Origin: CAZXCQ01 sp964639275
GTDB lineage: Bacteria; Desulfobacterota; DSM-4660; Desulfatiglandales; Desulfatiglandaceae
Reading direction: 5' to 3'
Assembly: GCA_964639275.1 (NCBI GenBank)
Contig: CAZXCQ010000043.1
Location: forward strand, 1 to 29,766
DNA: 29,766 bases
This document shows, piece after piece, positions 8,036 to 15,523 of this stretch (position 1 is the first letter of the stretch; every line of letters begins with the position of its first letter). The translations under genes were made by a program, and so were the position numbers. The notes under the pieces are model-generated. The model had not been told where the DNA came from. It searched no databases and worked only from the letters and a program-made list of their open reading frames with translations.

Positions 8036-8899
8036 GTGATATCAGAGGTTGCAGCCCAAACCGTTGTAAACATATTGATGCTCTCATCCATTTATATCCT
8101 GGTGGCCCTGGGATTTGCACTCCTTCTGACCGTGCTCGGAATCCTCAATTTCACCCATGCCGCAATCTACATGCTCGGTGGGTACATCTGCTACGAGCTT
8201 GCGGTGGAGGTCGGGTTCAACCAGTGGGCATCGCTCCTTGTCTCGATGATCACGGTGGGTCTTTTTGGCACCTTTCTTGAGCGGGTCTTCTTTCGTCCCT
8301 TTTTGAAGGACATGAACAAAATCGTGGTCGTCACGCTTGCGTTGATCATCATTCTGGTGGCTGTCATCAATGTGACGGTGGGCAGCCACATCAGACGGAT
8401 CCCCTCATTTGTCCCGGGCGTTCTCAGGTTCAGCGGGGTCTCCATAAGCGGAGACAGACTGGCCACCTTTGCCATCGGCTCTGCTCTGCTGCTGGGGGTC
8501 ATCCTGTTTATCCGAAAGACCAAGACCGGGCTTCAGATGCTCGCCATTTCTCAGCACATGGATGGGGCAGCGCTCCAGGGGATCAAGATCCACCGTATTT
8601 TTGCGGTAACCACGGCCATCGGCTGCGCCCTGGCTGCAGTGGCTGGAAGCCTTATGGGTGCCATCCTCAGCCTGAGCCCCTTTATGGGAGACCAGATGCT
8701 GGTCAAGGCCATTCAGATCGTCATCCTGGGTGGAATCGGCAGCATCGGCGGTGTCCTGGTCGGCGGTCTGATCCTGGGGGCCATTGACGCCACCCTGCCT
8801 CTCTTTATCAGTGGAAGCGCCACGGATCTGACCGGCCTCTGCATCGTCATCATCATTTTGCTCCTCAGGCCTCAGGGGTTGTTCGGACGTGAAGTATAG
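8036..8899 (+). CDS. livH: Branched-chain amino-acid-type ABC transporter permease LivH
   Basis: A 287-residue inner-membrane permease made almost wholly of hydrophobic segments, the usual LivH length. Family hallmarks are LGFALLLTVLGILNFTHAAIYMLGGY near the N-terminus (quoted in part: LNFTHA.YMLG) and the cytoplasmic coupling segment followed by ILGGIGSIGGVLVGG near the C-terminus. It starts at GTG 8036 with GGAGAG five bases upstream; the ATG two bases earlier runs straight into a stop. It pairs with LivM to form the translocation channel. Confidence 0.9.
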   Translation: MISEVAAQTVVNILMLSSIYILVALGFALLLTVLGILNFTHAAIYMLGGYICYELAVEVGFNQWASLLVSMITVGLFGTFLERVFFRPFLKDMNKIVVVTLALIIILVAVINVTVGSHIRRIPSFVPGVLRFSGVSISGDRLATFAIGSALLLGVILFIRKTKTGLQMLAISQHMDGAALQGIKIHRIFAVTTAIGCALAAVAGSLMGAILSLSPFMGDQMLVKAIQIVILGGIGSIGGVLVGGLILGAIDATLPLFISGSATDLTGLCIVIIILLLRPQGLFGREV

Positions 8900-8901
8900 T
8901 G

Positions 8902-9924
8902 ATGTCTAATGGAGAGAACGTCACAAGGGGGCGAAGAAACAGGGTCAAGGTGATCTCCTATCTCTGCCTGATCATTTTCTTTTTCTTGATACCGCTGTTT
9001 TTCGATTCGGTCTATTATCTTCATACCTTTATCATCACGCTCATCTATATCATCGCTGCGTGCAGCCTGCGTACCATCCTTCTCTCCGGACAGATCTCAA
9101 TCGCCCACGCGGCTTTCATGGGGCTTGGGGCCTATGTCTCAAGCATATTTGCAAAGGAACTCTACTGGACACCCTGGCTCACAATCCCCCTGGGGGGGAT
9201 TTCGGCCATGGCGGTCGGGGTCTTGACAGGCTACCCTCTCACCAGGGTGAGGGCGATCTACTTTTCTATGGTGAGTCTCTTTGTGGGTTTGGCGATTGTC
9301 GCCCTTATCGGGGTATTAGCAGACTATACGGGTGGAGATATCGGTCTTATCGGCATCCCTCCTCTGCCTTCCATCGCCATTGCAGGCAAGTGGGAGATCA
9401 ATTTCCTCAGTTCAAAGATCCCTTACTACTACTTTTTTCTGCTATTGGCGCTGCTTTGCCTTCTGGTTCTCCACAGCCTTGAAAACTCACGCGTGGGGAT
9501 GAGCTGGAAGGCCATTGCCCAATCTCATCTGGTCGCCTCCAGCGTGGGGATTAATGAATCAGGATTCCGGGTCCTTGCCCTTGCGGTGGGATGCTTCTTC
9601 GCGGGCATTGCCGGGGCCGGTTATGCCCATTACAATATGGTGTTGACAAGGAGCAGCTTCGGCTTTCTCTCAAGCGTCAATCTCCTGATCTACGTGCTGG
9701 TAGGCGGGACCGGCAGTTTTGCCGGACCCATCATTGGCACGTCGGTGCTGGTGATCGTACCCGAGATCTTTCGGTGGCTGAAGACTTTCGTCCCCTTTGT
9801 TTTTGGAGGAATTATGCTCCTGGTCGTCTTTTTCATGCCTCAGGGGATTGCTGGCCTGTTTGGCCAGATAAAGGCAAGATTCCCGGGAATTCAAGAGAAA
9901 AAGAGACTTGAAGATGTTTCTTGA
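8902..9924 (+). CDS. livM: Branched-chain amino-acid-type ABC transporter permease LivM
   Basis: A 340-residue polytopic inner-membrane protein. It shows the LivM family pattern: a charged N-terminus, ILLSGQISIAHAAFMGLGAY, and LIYVLVGGTGSFAGPIIG followed by FMPQGIAGL. A GTG at 8899 overlapping the livH stop is an alternative start. ATG at 8902 is used here, and the ribosome site is poor, so it probably depends on coupling to livH. Its 3' end overlaps livG by 11 bases. Confidence 0.88.
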   Translation: MSNGENVTRGRRNRVKVISYLCLIIFFFLIPLFFDSVYYLHTFIITLIYIIAACSLRTILLSGQISIAHAAFMGLGAYVSSIFAKELYWTPWLTIPLGGISAMAVGVLTGYPLTRVRAIYFSMVSLFVGLAIVALIGVLADYTGGDIGLIGIPPLPSIAIAGKWEINFLSSKIPYYYFFLLLALLCLLVLHSLENSRVGMSWKAIAQSHLVASSVGINESGFRVLALAVGCFFAGIAGAGYAHYNMVLTRSSFGFLSSVNLLIYVLVGGTGSFAGPIIGTSVLVIVPEIFRWLKTFVPFVFGGIMLLVVFFMPQGIAGLFGQIKARFPGIQEKKRLEDVS

Positions 9925-10675
9925 GACAAACGGGCTGACCAAGAACTTTGGAGGTCTCGCAGCGGTACATGAACTGGAAATGTCCGTCCGCGAGGGGGAG
10001 ATCGTGGGTCTTATTGGCCCCAACGGCGCCGGCAAAACCACGGTTTTCAATCTGATTACCGGCTTTCTCCGTCCCTCAGCCGGAAGGATCCGTTTTGATG
10101 GCAAGGACATCACAGGGAGGAAGCCCCACGTGATCGCAAGAATGGGGATCGGACGGACGTTTCAACTGGCCACCCTCTTCCCCGAGTTCACCGTCTTCGA
10201 AAATATCGTGACATCCTTTAATCTCTATCCGAAATCGGGTTTCTGGGAGGCCCTGTTCAAAACGCCTTCGTACCGGCGCAAGGAAAGGGAGATCCTCAAA
10301 CAGGCTGACGAGATCCTCCACTTTGTTGGACTCGAAAAGGTCAGAGATGTGCCCGGCAGGAATCTGCCCCATGGACATCAGAAACTCCTGACCGTGGCCA
10401 GGGCACTGGCCATCAGGCCCAGATTCCTACTCCTCGACGAGCCGATTGCCGGCATGAGCCTGGAAGAGATCCATGAGGCCATTTCCGTTATAGAAAAGAT
10501 CAGGTCCCAGGGCGTCACCCTCCTTCTTGTTGAGCATAACATGAGAATCATGCGGTTGTGCGATCGGGTCATTGTCATCAACTTTGGTCACAAGATTGCT
10601 GAGGGGTCGATGGCAGAGGTCAGGACAAATGAGGAAGTGATGAAGGCCTATTTCGGGAGAAAACATGCTGCTTAG
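9914..10675 (+). CDS. livG: Branched-chain amino-acid-type ABC transporter ATP-binding protein LivG
   Basis: A 253-residue ABC ATPase. Walker A is GPNGAGKTT (about 35-43), Walker B is LLLDEPIAG, and the H-loop is LLVEHNM. The long insert after the Q-loop (GRTFQLATLFPEFTVFEN) marks LivG rather than LivF. The signature motif reads LPHGHQK instead of the usual L-S-x-G-Q, an unusual but family-compatible variant. ATG at 9914 is preferred to a TTG at 9908. It overlaps livM upstream and livF downstream. It works as a heterodimer with LivF. Confidence 0.9.
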   Translation: MFLETNGLTKNFGGLAAVHELEMSVREGEIVGLIGPNGAGKTTVFNLITGFLRPSAGRIRFDGKDITGRKPHVIARMGIGRTFQLATLFPEFTVFENIVTSFNLYPKSGFWEALFKTPSYRRKEREILKQADEILHFVGLEKVRDVPGRNLPHGHQKLLTVARALAIRPRFLLLDEPIAGMSLEEIHEAISVIEKIRSQGVTLLLVEHNMRIMRLCDRVIVINFGHKIAEGSMAEVRTNEEVMKAYFGRKHAA

Positions 10676-11372
10676 GGTGGAAGATCTAAACGTATTTTAC
10701 GGGAAGGCCATCGCCTTGGAAGATGTCTCTCTGGGCGTGGCCCATGGGGCGGTAGTCACCCTCATCGGTGCCAATGGCGCGGGGAAGAGCACCCTTCTGA
10801 AGGTCCTGTCCGGGCTATGGCCTTCCACCTCAGGGGAGGTCTATTACGACAACAAAAAGATCAAGGGGCTGGAACCTTACGAGATCGTGAGCCTCGGTCT
10901 CGTTCATATTCCAGAGGGAAGGATGCTTTTTCCTTACCTCAACGTGATCGAAAACCTCAAACTGGGTGCAAGCCTGCGGCAAGACAAGGATGGCATCAAG
11001 GAGGACCTTGAGGGTATCTTTGCGCATTTTCCAATCCTGCGGGACCGACACAAACAAAAGGCAGGGAGCCTGAGCGGAGGGGAGCAGATGATGCTGGCCA
11101 TTGCCCGGGGTCTCATGGCCAAACCGCGACTCCTTCTAATGGATGAGCCCTCTCTCGGACTTGCTCCCGTCATGGTGGATGAGTTGGTTTCTGTGATTCA
11201 GACCATTAATAATAGCGGGGTAAGCGTGCTCCTGGTGGAGCAGAATGTCTTCCTGGCCCTTCAAGTGGCGCACAAGGGGTATGTGCTGGAAGTGGGAAAG
11301 GTGATTTTAGAAGGCGATATAGAAGAGTTCAAAAACAGCGAGGTGGTCAAACGGGCCTACTTGGGCGAGTGA
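10665..11372 (+). CDS. livF: Branched-chain amino-acid-type ABC transporter ATP-binding protein LivF
   Basis: A 235-residue ABC ATPase with Walker A GANGAGKST, canonical signature LSGGEQ, Walker B LLMDEPSLGL and the LivF-typical HIPEGRMLFPYLNVIENL. It is the last gene of the transporter operon and overlaps the livG end by 11 bases. Its stop lies 14 bases from the stop of the convergent cyclase gene. No intrinsic terminator is visible in that short gap. Confidence 0.92.
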   Translation: MLLRVEDLNVFYGKAIALEDVSLGVAHGAVVTLIGANGAGKSTLLKVLSGLWPSTSGEVYYDNKKIKGLEPYEIVSLGLVHIPEGRMLFPYLNVIENLKLGASLRQDKDGIKEDLEGIFAHFPILRDRHKQKAGSLSGGEQMMLAIARGLMAKPRLLLMDEPSLGLAPVMVDELVSVIQTINNSGVSVLLVEQNVFLALQVAHKGYVLEVGKVILEGDIEEFKNSEVVKRAYLGE

Positions 11373-11386
11373 AGCGGGGAGTAATA

Positions 11387-12556
11387 TCACTGCTTTTCTT
11401 TGAACTCAAGCTCCAGCTGGGGAGGTTCGATGCCAACGATAAGGAGTCTATCATTGTCCAAAAGGATTTGGTCCCGAGTGATACGGAAGACTCGCAAGCC
11501 AAAACGGGCCAGTGATAGGTCGATGGGAACACGCACACCACTCGGGGTCAGGGTACTGGCGTCCTTTCTCAGGCCTTGAACCGTTAACACCACCTCGGGA
11601 TTGAGAGGCTTCACCACCTCCATTCCCTTGGGGCAGTTTTTATACTCCACGGGGACCTTTAGGCTCACCTGAAAGTTTTGCTGTCCCGCAAGCAAAAGCC
11701 ACAAGATGCTCACCAGCGCCAGGGAGGCGAGCTTCTCTCGCCACCGGTTGGTGAAAATAAAGCGGGTCTTTCCAGCCCATGTCTTCATTGTGGCACCAAG
11801 AGGGCCAGTCGCTTCAAGAAGGAACTTTGATAATTTCTCGGGGGTCTCTATCCTTTCGAGCTTTCCCCCCCGGGCCAGAGAAACCTCTCCTCGCTCCTCA
11901 GAAACCACCACGACCCAGGCATCACAGCGTTCGGAAAGACCGAGGGCCGCCCGGTGCCTTGTCCCCCATTCTTTTGGAAGACCTTCGGAAGAGCTCAACG
12001 GCAGATAACAGCCGACCTGGATGATCCGTCCCCTGCTGATCAGTACTGCGCCGTCGTGCAATGGGGATTCCTTATGAAAAATGCTCATCAGCACTTGGGC
12101 GTTTGGGACACCCTCCAGTGACTGTCCCCCGGTAATATGTTCCTCCACCAAGTCACCCCGTTCAATAATGATCAAGGCCCCGACTTTGGTTTTGGCAAAC
12201 CTGAATACCGCCTGGGCAAAATCGGATATCCATTCCTCCGGGTGGCTCATCTTGCGGAGGCCGAGCGCTCGGAGAGGATTGACCCGTTCCAAGACCTGTC
12301 GAATCTCCGACTGGAAGAGGATGATCAGCAGGATCACCAAGACCTGCCAGAATACCTGGAATACCCAGGTCGTCAAAAATAACCCCCAAGAGCGCGCAAT
12401 CGTATACACAATGCCAAGGCCCAGGAGGCCAATCAGTGCCTTGAAGGCCTTTGTCCCCTGGAACCAGGAATAGAGGTAGTAGGCGACGACGGTCAAAAAG
12501 ATGATATCCAGGACATCTTGAAATCGCAGATTGGCGATGATGGCAGAAAAATACAT
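11387..12556 (-). CDS. cdaA: CdaA-type diadenylate cyclase fused to a YbbR domain
   Basis: 389 residues. Residues 1-85 hold three transmembrane helices (LDIIFLTVVAYYLYSW, ALIGLLGLGIVYTIA, VFWQVLVILLIILF). The DAC domain (about 105-225), which condenses two ATP into cyclic di-AMP, carries the catalytic motifs DGA (168-170) and RHR (200-202). A fourth hydrophobic segment (about 276-291) is followed by a single YbbR domain (295-385; PVEYKNCPKGMEV, PIDLS). In Firmicutes the YbbR protein CdaR is a separate regulator of CdaA, so this is a natural CdaA-CdaR-like fusion with the YbbR part outside the membrane. GAGGAGGGG precedes the ATG. It is isolated on the - strand. Confidence 0.88.
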   Translation of the reverse strand: MYFSAIIANLRFQDVLDIIFLTVVAYYLYSWFQGTKAFKALIGLLGLGIVYTIARSWGLFLTTWVFQVFWQVLVILLIILFQSEIRQVLERVNPLRALGLRKMSHPEEWISDFAQAVFRFAKTKVGALIIIERGDLVEEHITGGQSLEGVPNAQVLMSIFHKESPLHDGAVLISRGRIIQVGCYLPLSSSEGLPKEWGTRHRAALGLSERCDAWVVVVSEERGEVSLARGGKLERIETPEKLSKFLLEATGPLGATMKTWAGKTRFIFTNRWREKLASLALVSILWLLLAGQQNFQVSLKVPVEYKNCPKGMEVVKPLNPEVVLTVQGLRKDASTLTPSGVRVPIDLSLARFGLRVFRITRDQILLDNDRLLIVGIEPPQLELEFKEKQ

Positions 12557-12602
12557 GCCCCCTCCTCAAACGCAAAAACGCCTCTCAGAAACAAGTCATT
12601 AA

Positions 12603-12631
12603 ATAATGCCAGAAGACGATATCATTTTCAA
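12603..12631 (-). promoter_or_regulatory. Candidate sigma-70 promoter for cdaA
   Basis: On the - strand, TTGAAA (12626-12631), a 17-base spacer and CATTAT (12603-12608) precede the cyclase start by about 47 bases. Spacing is ideal; the -10 box is imperfect. Confidence 0.4.
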
Positions 12632-12662
12632 CTCCCCTTCGACGCCTTGCCCCTATGATCTT

Positions 12663-12704
12663 GTAACATCTCGAAAAACAGGGGGAAAGCTGTGGCATGG
12701 GGTG
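12663..12704 (+). repeat. Hairpin repeat, copy D (left part only)
   Basis: GTAACATCTCGAAAAAC-AGGGGGAAAG is followed by GTGGCATGGGG, matching the copy at 29712 almost base for base. The right arm (CATGCCAC) is missing: the sequence after 12704 is unrelated. It lies in the 288-base divergent gap between cdaA and the sigma-54 activator. The weak + strand frame running over it (12606-12857) is explained by the repeat. Confidence 0.7.
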
Positions 12705-12740
12705 TTGAATGGTCTCTGGGGAGGCTTTTGTGCTTTCTTC

Positions 12741-12769
12741 TTGATGACCGAACCCCTTTTCATTATATT
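12741..12769 (+). promoter_or_regulatory. Candidate sigma-70 promoter for the sigma-54 activator gene
   Basis: TTGATG (12741-12746), a 17-base spacer and TATATT (12764-12769) lie about 75 bases upstream of the activator ATG. Confidence 0.45.
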
Positions 12770-12844
12770 ATGTTTGTTTCACTGCTATATGTGTTGCGCC
12801 ACTTACCCTCATTACTTCGCCTTGTTTAAAGAAATGGTCAACCC

Positions 12845-14182
12845 ATGGATGACTTGAGCCTCGAAAAGGTCCTTGCGGACAAGAGAAACCTGGAGCGGAT
12901 CCTGGATAATCTGAAAGAGGGTATCATTGCCCATGATACCCGGCGGCGCATCGTCTTTTTCAACCGGTCCGCCGAAAGGGTAACCGGATACCGGCGGAAC
13001 CAGGTCCTGGGAAGGGATTGCCACGAGGTCTTTGGTCAGCCCTTTTGCGGTGACCGCTGCTCATTCTGTTCAGAACCTCCCGAGTTCTGGAAAGACATTG
13101 AGTATCCCATCTCCATTCTGACAAGAGAAGGGGAAACCCGTCGTATTGAAATGACTGTAGCCGGTATGAACGATGGTGAGGGCCGATTTATGGGTGTGCT
13201 TGCCGCCTTTCGGGATGTCACTGATCTGTTTGGGTTAAAGATAATGACAGGAGACCTCAAAGGGTTTGCCGGTATTATCGGTCGCGACCCCAAGATGCTC
13301 CAGATCTACAGGCACATACGCGACCTCGCCGCCAATGATTATCCGGTACATATCACTGGAGAGACCGGTACAGGCAAGGAACTGGTGGCAGCGGCGATCC
13401 ACAATGAGAGCCGGCGCGGCAGAGGCCCCTTTGTGCCTATCAACTGCGCGGCGCTTCCCGAAGGGATGCTCGAAAGTGAACTCTTTGGACACGTAAAGGG
13501 GGCCTTCACAGGGGCCTTAAGGGACAAAAAGGGGAGATTCGAACTGGCTGACAAGGGTACCCTTTTCCTCGATGAGGTGGCCGATCTCCCCAAGTCAGTC
13601 CAGGCAAAGCTGTTGCGGGTACTTCAGGACGGTACATTTGAACGCGTGGGGGGAGAGGAACAGGTCTCGGTGGACGTTCGCCTTATCAGTGCCTCCAACA
13701 AAGACCTCAAGAGCCAGGTAAAGACAAACAGGTTTCGTGATGACCTCTACTACCGCATCAATGTCGTTCCTGTCCACCTGCCCCCCCTCAGGGACCGGAG
13801 AAAAGACATCCCGCTGCTCATCGACCATTTTCTGGACAGGGCCATGGAGGAGGGTCAAAGGACAGAAGGCTTTTCCAAAGACGCCCTCACGCTCATGATG
13901 GGATACCCATGGCCCGGAAACATCCGGGAGCTTCAAAGCGCGGTTCATTTCGCCCTGGTGAAATGCAGGGGAGGGATCATAGGACCGGGACATCTCCCGA
14001 GGGAGCTTTTGGAGTGGAAAGACACCAGATCCTCTCGCGGTCCTTCCCGGAAATTGAACCGGGAGCAGGTTCAAAACGCCCTTGTAAAAAGCGGTGGGAA
14101 CAAGGCCAAGGCAGCCCGGGACCTGGGCGTTGGTCGGGCCACCCTCTATCGGTTTCTCGCTGATGTTTCAAATGTGTCATGA
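12845..14182 (+). CDS. Sigma-54-dependent transcriptional activator (PAS / AAA+ / Fis HTH)
   Basis: A 445-residue enhancer-binding protein. The N-terminal PAS domain (about 13-125) contains a cysteine cluster, Cys59, Cys68, Cys72, Cys75 (C-x8-C-x3-C-x2-C), suited to a metal, Fe-S or thiol redox signal. The AAA+ domain (about 140-380) has Walker A GETGTGKE, the sigma-54 contact loop GAFTGA, Walker B TLFLDEV and arginine-finger regions. The C-terminal Fis-type helix-turn-helix is GNKAKAARDLGVGRATLYR. There is no receiver domain, so it senses directly. It lies immediately upstream of palindromes and a sigma-54-like promoter that face the rubrerythrin genes, which makes those its likely target. 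The ribosome site is weak. Confidence 0.9.
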   Translation: MDDLSLEKVLADKRNLERILDNLKEGIIAHDTRRRIVFFNRSAERVTGYRRNQVLGRDCHEVFGQPFCGDRCSFCSEPPEFWKDIEYPISILTREGETRRIEMTVAGMNDGEGRFMGVLAAFRDVTDLFGLKIMTGDLKGFAGIIGRDPKMLQIYRHIRDLAANDYPVHITGETGTGKELVAAAIHNESRRGRGPFVPINCAALPEGMLESELFGHVKGAFTGALRDKKGRFELADKGTLFLDEVADLPKSVQAKLLRVLQDGTFERVGGEEQVSVDVRLISASNKDLKSQVKTNRFRDDLYYRINVVPVHLPPLRDRRKDIPLLIDHFLDRAMEEGQRTEGFSKDALTLMMGYPWPGNIRELQSAVHFALVKCRGGIIGPGHLPRELLEWKDTRSSRGPSRKLNREQVQNALVKSGGNKAKAARDLGVGRATLYRFLADVSNVS

Positions 14183-14354
14183 TACATTTATGTCTCAATA
14201 TTAAACCTGAGACAATATTTTGACCCCGTACAGGCCCTGATCCAGACAAAGCCAATCCCTACCCTTTCTGCCCCACAATATCCGCCAACATTTATCCCAT
14301 TGGAATTTCAAGGCGTTATAAACCATTCCGAAATCCTGAGACATAAATGTCTCA
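14173..14354 (+). promoter_or_regulatory. Palindromic sites, likely upstream activator sequences
   Basis: Three symmetric elements share the octamer ATGTCTCA or its complement. TGTGTCATGATACA (14173-14186) is a 12/14 palindrome at the activator stop. ATGTCTCA (14190-14197) faces TGAGACAA (14208-14215) across 10 bases. TGAGACATAAATGTCTCA (14337-14354) has perfect 8-base arms. The last lies about 97 bases upstream of a sigma-54-like -24 box, a usual enhancer distance. The adjacent Fis-HTH activator is the natural candidate binder. Confidence 0.55.
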
Positions 14355-14412
14355 TTTATGGTTCAGGACCGGTTCAAAACGTCAAATATTACTTTTGCTA
14401 TAATTGATAACC

Positions 14413-14427
14413 ATATAATATTAATAG
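14413..14427 (+). promoter_or_regulatory. Possible PerR/Fur-type box
   Basis: ATATAATATTAATAG agrees with the PerR consensus TTATAATNATTATAA at 10 of the 14 defined positions. It sits in an AT-rich stretch 25 bases upstream of the sigma-54-like promoter, and a PerR-like gene is encoded 1.1 kb downstream. AT-richness alone could give such a match. Confidence 0.25.
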
Positions 14428-14451
14428 TTTTATTGTAAGAAAGGCAATTTT

Positions 14452-14467
14452 TGGCATACTTCTTGAT
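14452..14467 (+). promoter_or_regulatory. Sigma-54-type promoter driving the rubrerythrin operon
   Basis: TGGCATA-N4-TTGAT compares with the consensus TGGCACG-N4-TTGCW. Spacing is exact and the -24 GG is kept, but the -12 GC is GA. A start near 14479 would leave a leader of about 37 bases before the first gene. The preceding activator and palindromes support the call. Confidence 0.5.
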
Positions 14468-14515
14468 CTATATCAACCAAGACTGCAGCGCACATTCCTT
14501 ATTTCGGGAAAACGG

Positions 14516-14776
14516 ATGAGGCCATGTAACGAGAGCATAAGAAAGACCCTGAAGCTGGTAGAGGCAATGCTTGATCTGGCTGACGAAGGGGACGCGGTTC
14601 GAGAAGATGCGGGTTGTGGTGTCCTTTATGGGGTCCTCAGGGACTCGGCATACAAGATCAAACAGCTCGCTCAATCGGAGAAGGAGGCCCACATAGAAAA
14701 GGGCTGGTGGAAACATAGGAATAATGGTTTGGTAAACAGCGATATTCACCTACTTCAGAAAGGAGAGGAGTTATGA
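14516..14776 (+). CDS. Small unknown protein, first gene of the rubrerythrin operon
   Basis: An 86-residue soluble, helical, charged protein with no signal peptide. The N-terminal two thirds (to GWW, about residue 65) look like a compact helical bundle with Cys4 and Cys34. The tail is more polar. I do not recognise a named family. Evidence that it is real: it is the first frame after the sigma-54-type promoter, has a purine-rich site (GGGAAAACGG) before ATG, and ends four bases inside the rubrerythrin gene, which implies translational coupling. A rubrerythrin partner or an iron- or redox-linked accessory role is a guess from position. Confidence 0.65.
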   Translation: MRPCNESIRKTLKLVEAMLDLADEGDAVREDAGCGVLYGVLRDSAYKIKQLAQSEKEAHIEKGWWKHRNNGLVNSDIHLLQKGEEL

Positions 14777-15267
14777 GCAGGACAGAAAAGAATCTATTGG
14801 ATGCATTCGCCGGAGAATCACAGGCAAATCGAAAATACCTCGCCTTTGCCAAGCAGGCAGACAAGGAAGGTCACCCACAGGTTGCCAGGCTCTTTAGGGC
14901 GGCCGCTGAGGCCGAGACGGTCCACGCCCACGCACATCTCCGGACGCTTGGCGGGGTTAAGACGACCGCCGAAAACCTAAAGGAGGCCATAGCAGGGGAA
15001 ACACACGAATTTAAGAAGATGTATCCAGAGATGATCGAAGCGGCAAAAGAAGAAGGGAACAAGGCGGCAGAGCGGTCCTTTACTTATGCCAACGATGTGG
15101 AGAAGGTACACGCCTCTCTATACCAAAAGGCACTGGATAATCTGGACCATCTGGAGAAGACAGACATCTATGTCTGTTCGGTCTGCGGTTACACCTGTGA
15201 AGGGGAGGCACCGGAGACCTGTCCTGTGTGTGGGTCAAAATCCAAGGCCTTTTCTAAGATAGATTAG
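14773..15267 (+). CDS. rbr: Rubrerythrin (peroxidase), with C-terminal rubredoxin-like domain
   Basis: 164 residues. The N-terminal ferritin-like four-helix domain carries the diiron motifs: the Glu in AGESQAN, E-x-x-H in AETVHAH, the Glu in AGETHEF, and E-x-x-H in VEKVHAS. The C-terminal rubredoxin-like [Fe(SCys)4] domain is YVCSVCGY then TCPVCGS. It reduces hydrogen peroxide in the cytoplasm of anaerobes with electrons from rubredoxin or similar carriers. Start: AGAAAGGAGAGG precedes ATG. A second, different rubrerythrin is encoded at 16021. Confidence 0.93.
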   Translation: MSRTEKNLLDAFAGESQANRKYLAFAKQADKEGHPQVARLFRAAAEAETVHAHAHLRTLGGVKTTAENLKEAIAGETHEFKKMYPEMIEAAKEEGNKAAERSFTYANDVEKVHASLYQKALDNLDHLEKTDIYVCSVCGYTCEGEAPETCPVCGSKSKAFSKID

Positions 15268-15388
15268 CCTTGATCCAACTCCATTCCAAAATCTGCCAGG
15301 AGGTTGGAAATGCCCGGTCTGCGGGGCCAGCAGGAAGTCGTTTCGTCCCCTGGGACGGTCTGGGCCGGTGGCCGAAAACGGAGAATAA
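15263..15388 (+). pseudogene. Remnant of a rubredoxin gene (C-terminal half)
   Basis: Reading from 15263 to the stop at 15386-15388, the frame encodes the rubredoxin signature PTPFQNLPGGWKCPVCGAS followed by RKSF. This is the second half of a rubredoxin (normally DPxNGIxPGTxFxDLPxDWxCPxCG). The first half with the CxxCGYxYDP loop is absent. A stop (15260-15262) closes the frame just upstream and no start codon is available, so two of the four iron-binding cysteines are lost. It lies directly after the rubrerythrin stop, where an electron-donor rubredoxin is commonly found. The following 100 bases hold no recognisable gene. Confidence 0.7.
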
Positions 15389-15489
15389 TTTAGAGGGCCA
15401 AGATCCATTTCCGCGAAAAGAGATTCTCTGTTCCAGTTCGCTGAGAAAGCACGGATAGATCGGTTAAGAGGCGGGGGAGCGAGCGCTAC

Positions 15490-15518
15490 TTGACAACACT
15501 AGAGTCGTGTTTATTAAT
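15490..15518 (+). promoter_or_regulatory. Candidate sigma-70 promoter for the perR-like gene
   Basis: TTGACA (15490-15495), 17 bases, ATTAAT (15513-15518). Transcription would begin at or just beside the ATG at 15524, so the message would be almost leaderless, or translation begins further in. This promoter would let the repressor and downstream genes be expressed independently of the sigma-54 promoter. Confidence 0.5.
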
Positions 15519-15523
15519 TAGGA

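Noticed and set aside
12606..12857. 83-codon + strand frame with hydrophobic stretch between cdaA and the activator
   Set aside because: It runs across hairpin repeat copy D and the activator promoter, has no ribosome site and its composition is not protein-like.
14413..14427. Confident PerR operator
   Set aside because: 10 of 14 matches in a very AT-rich stretch is close to background; kept only as a low-confidence site.
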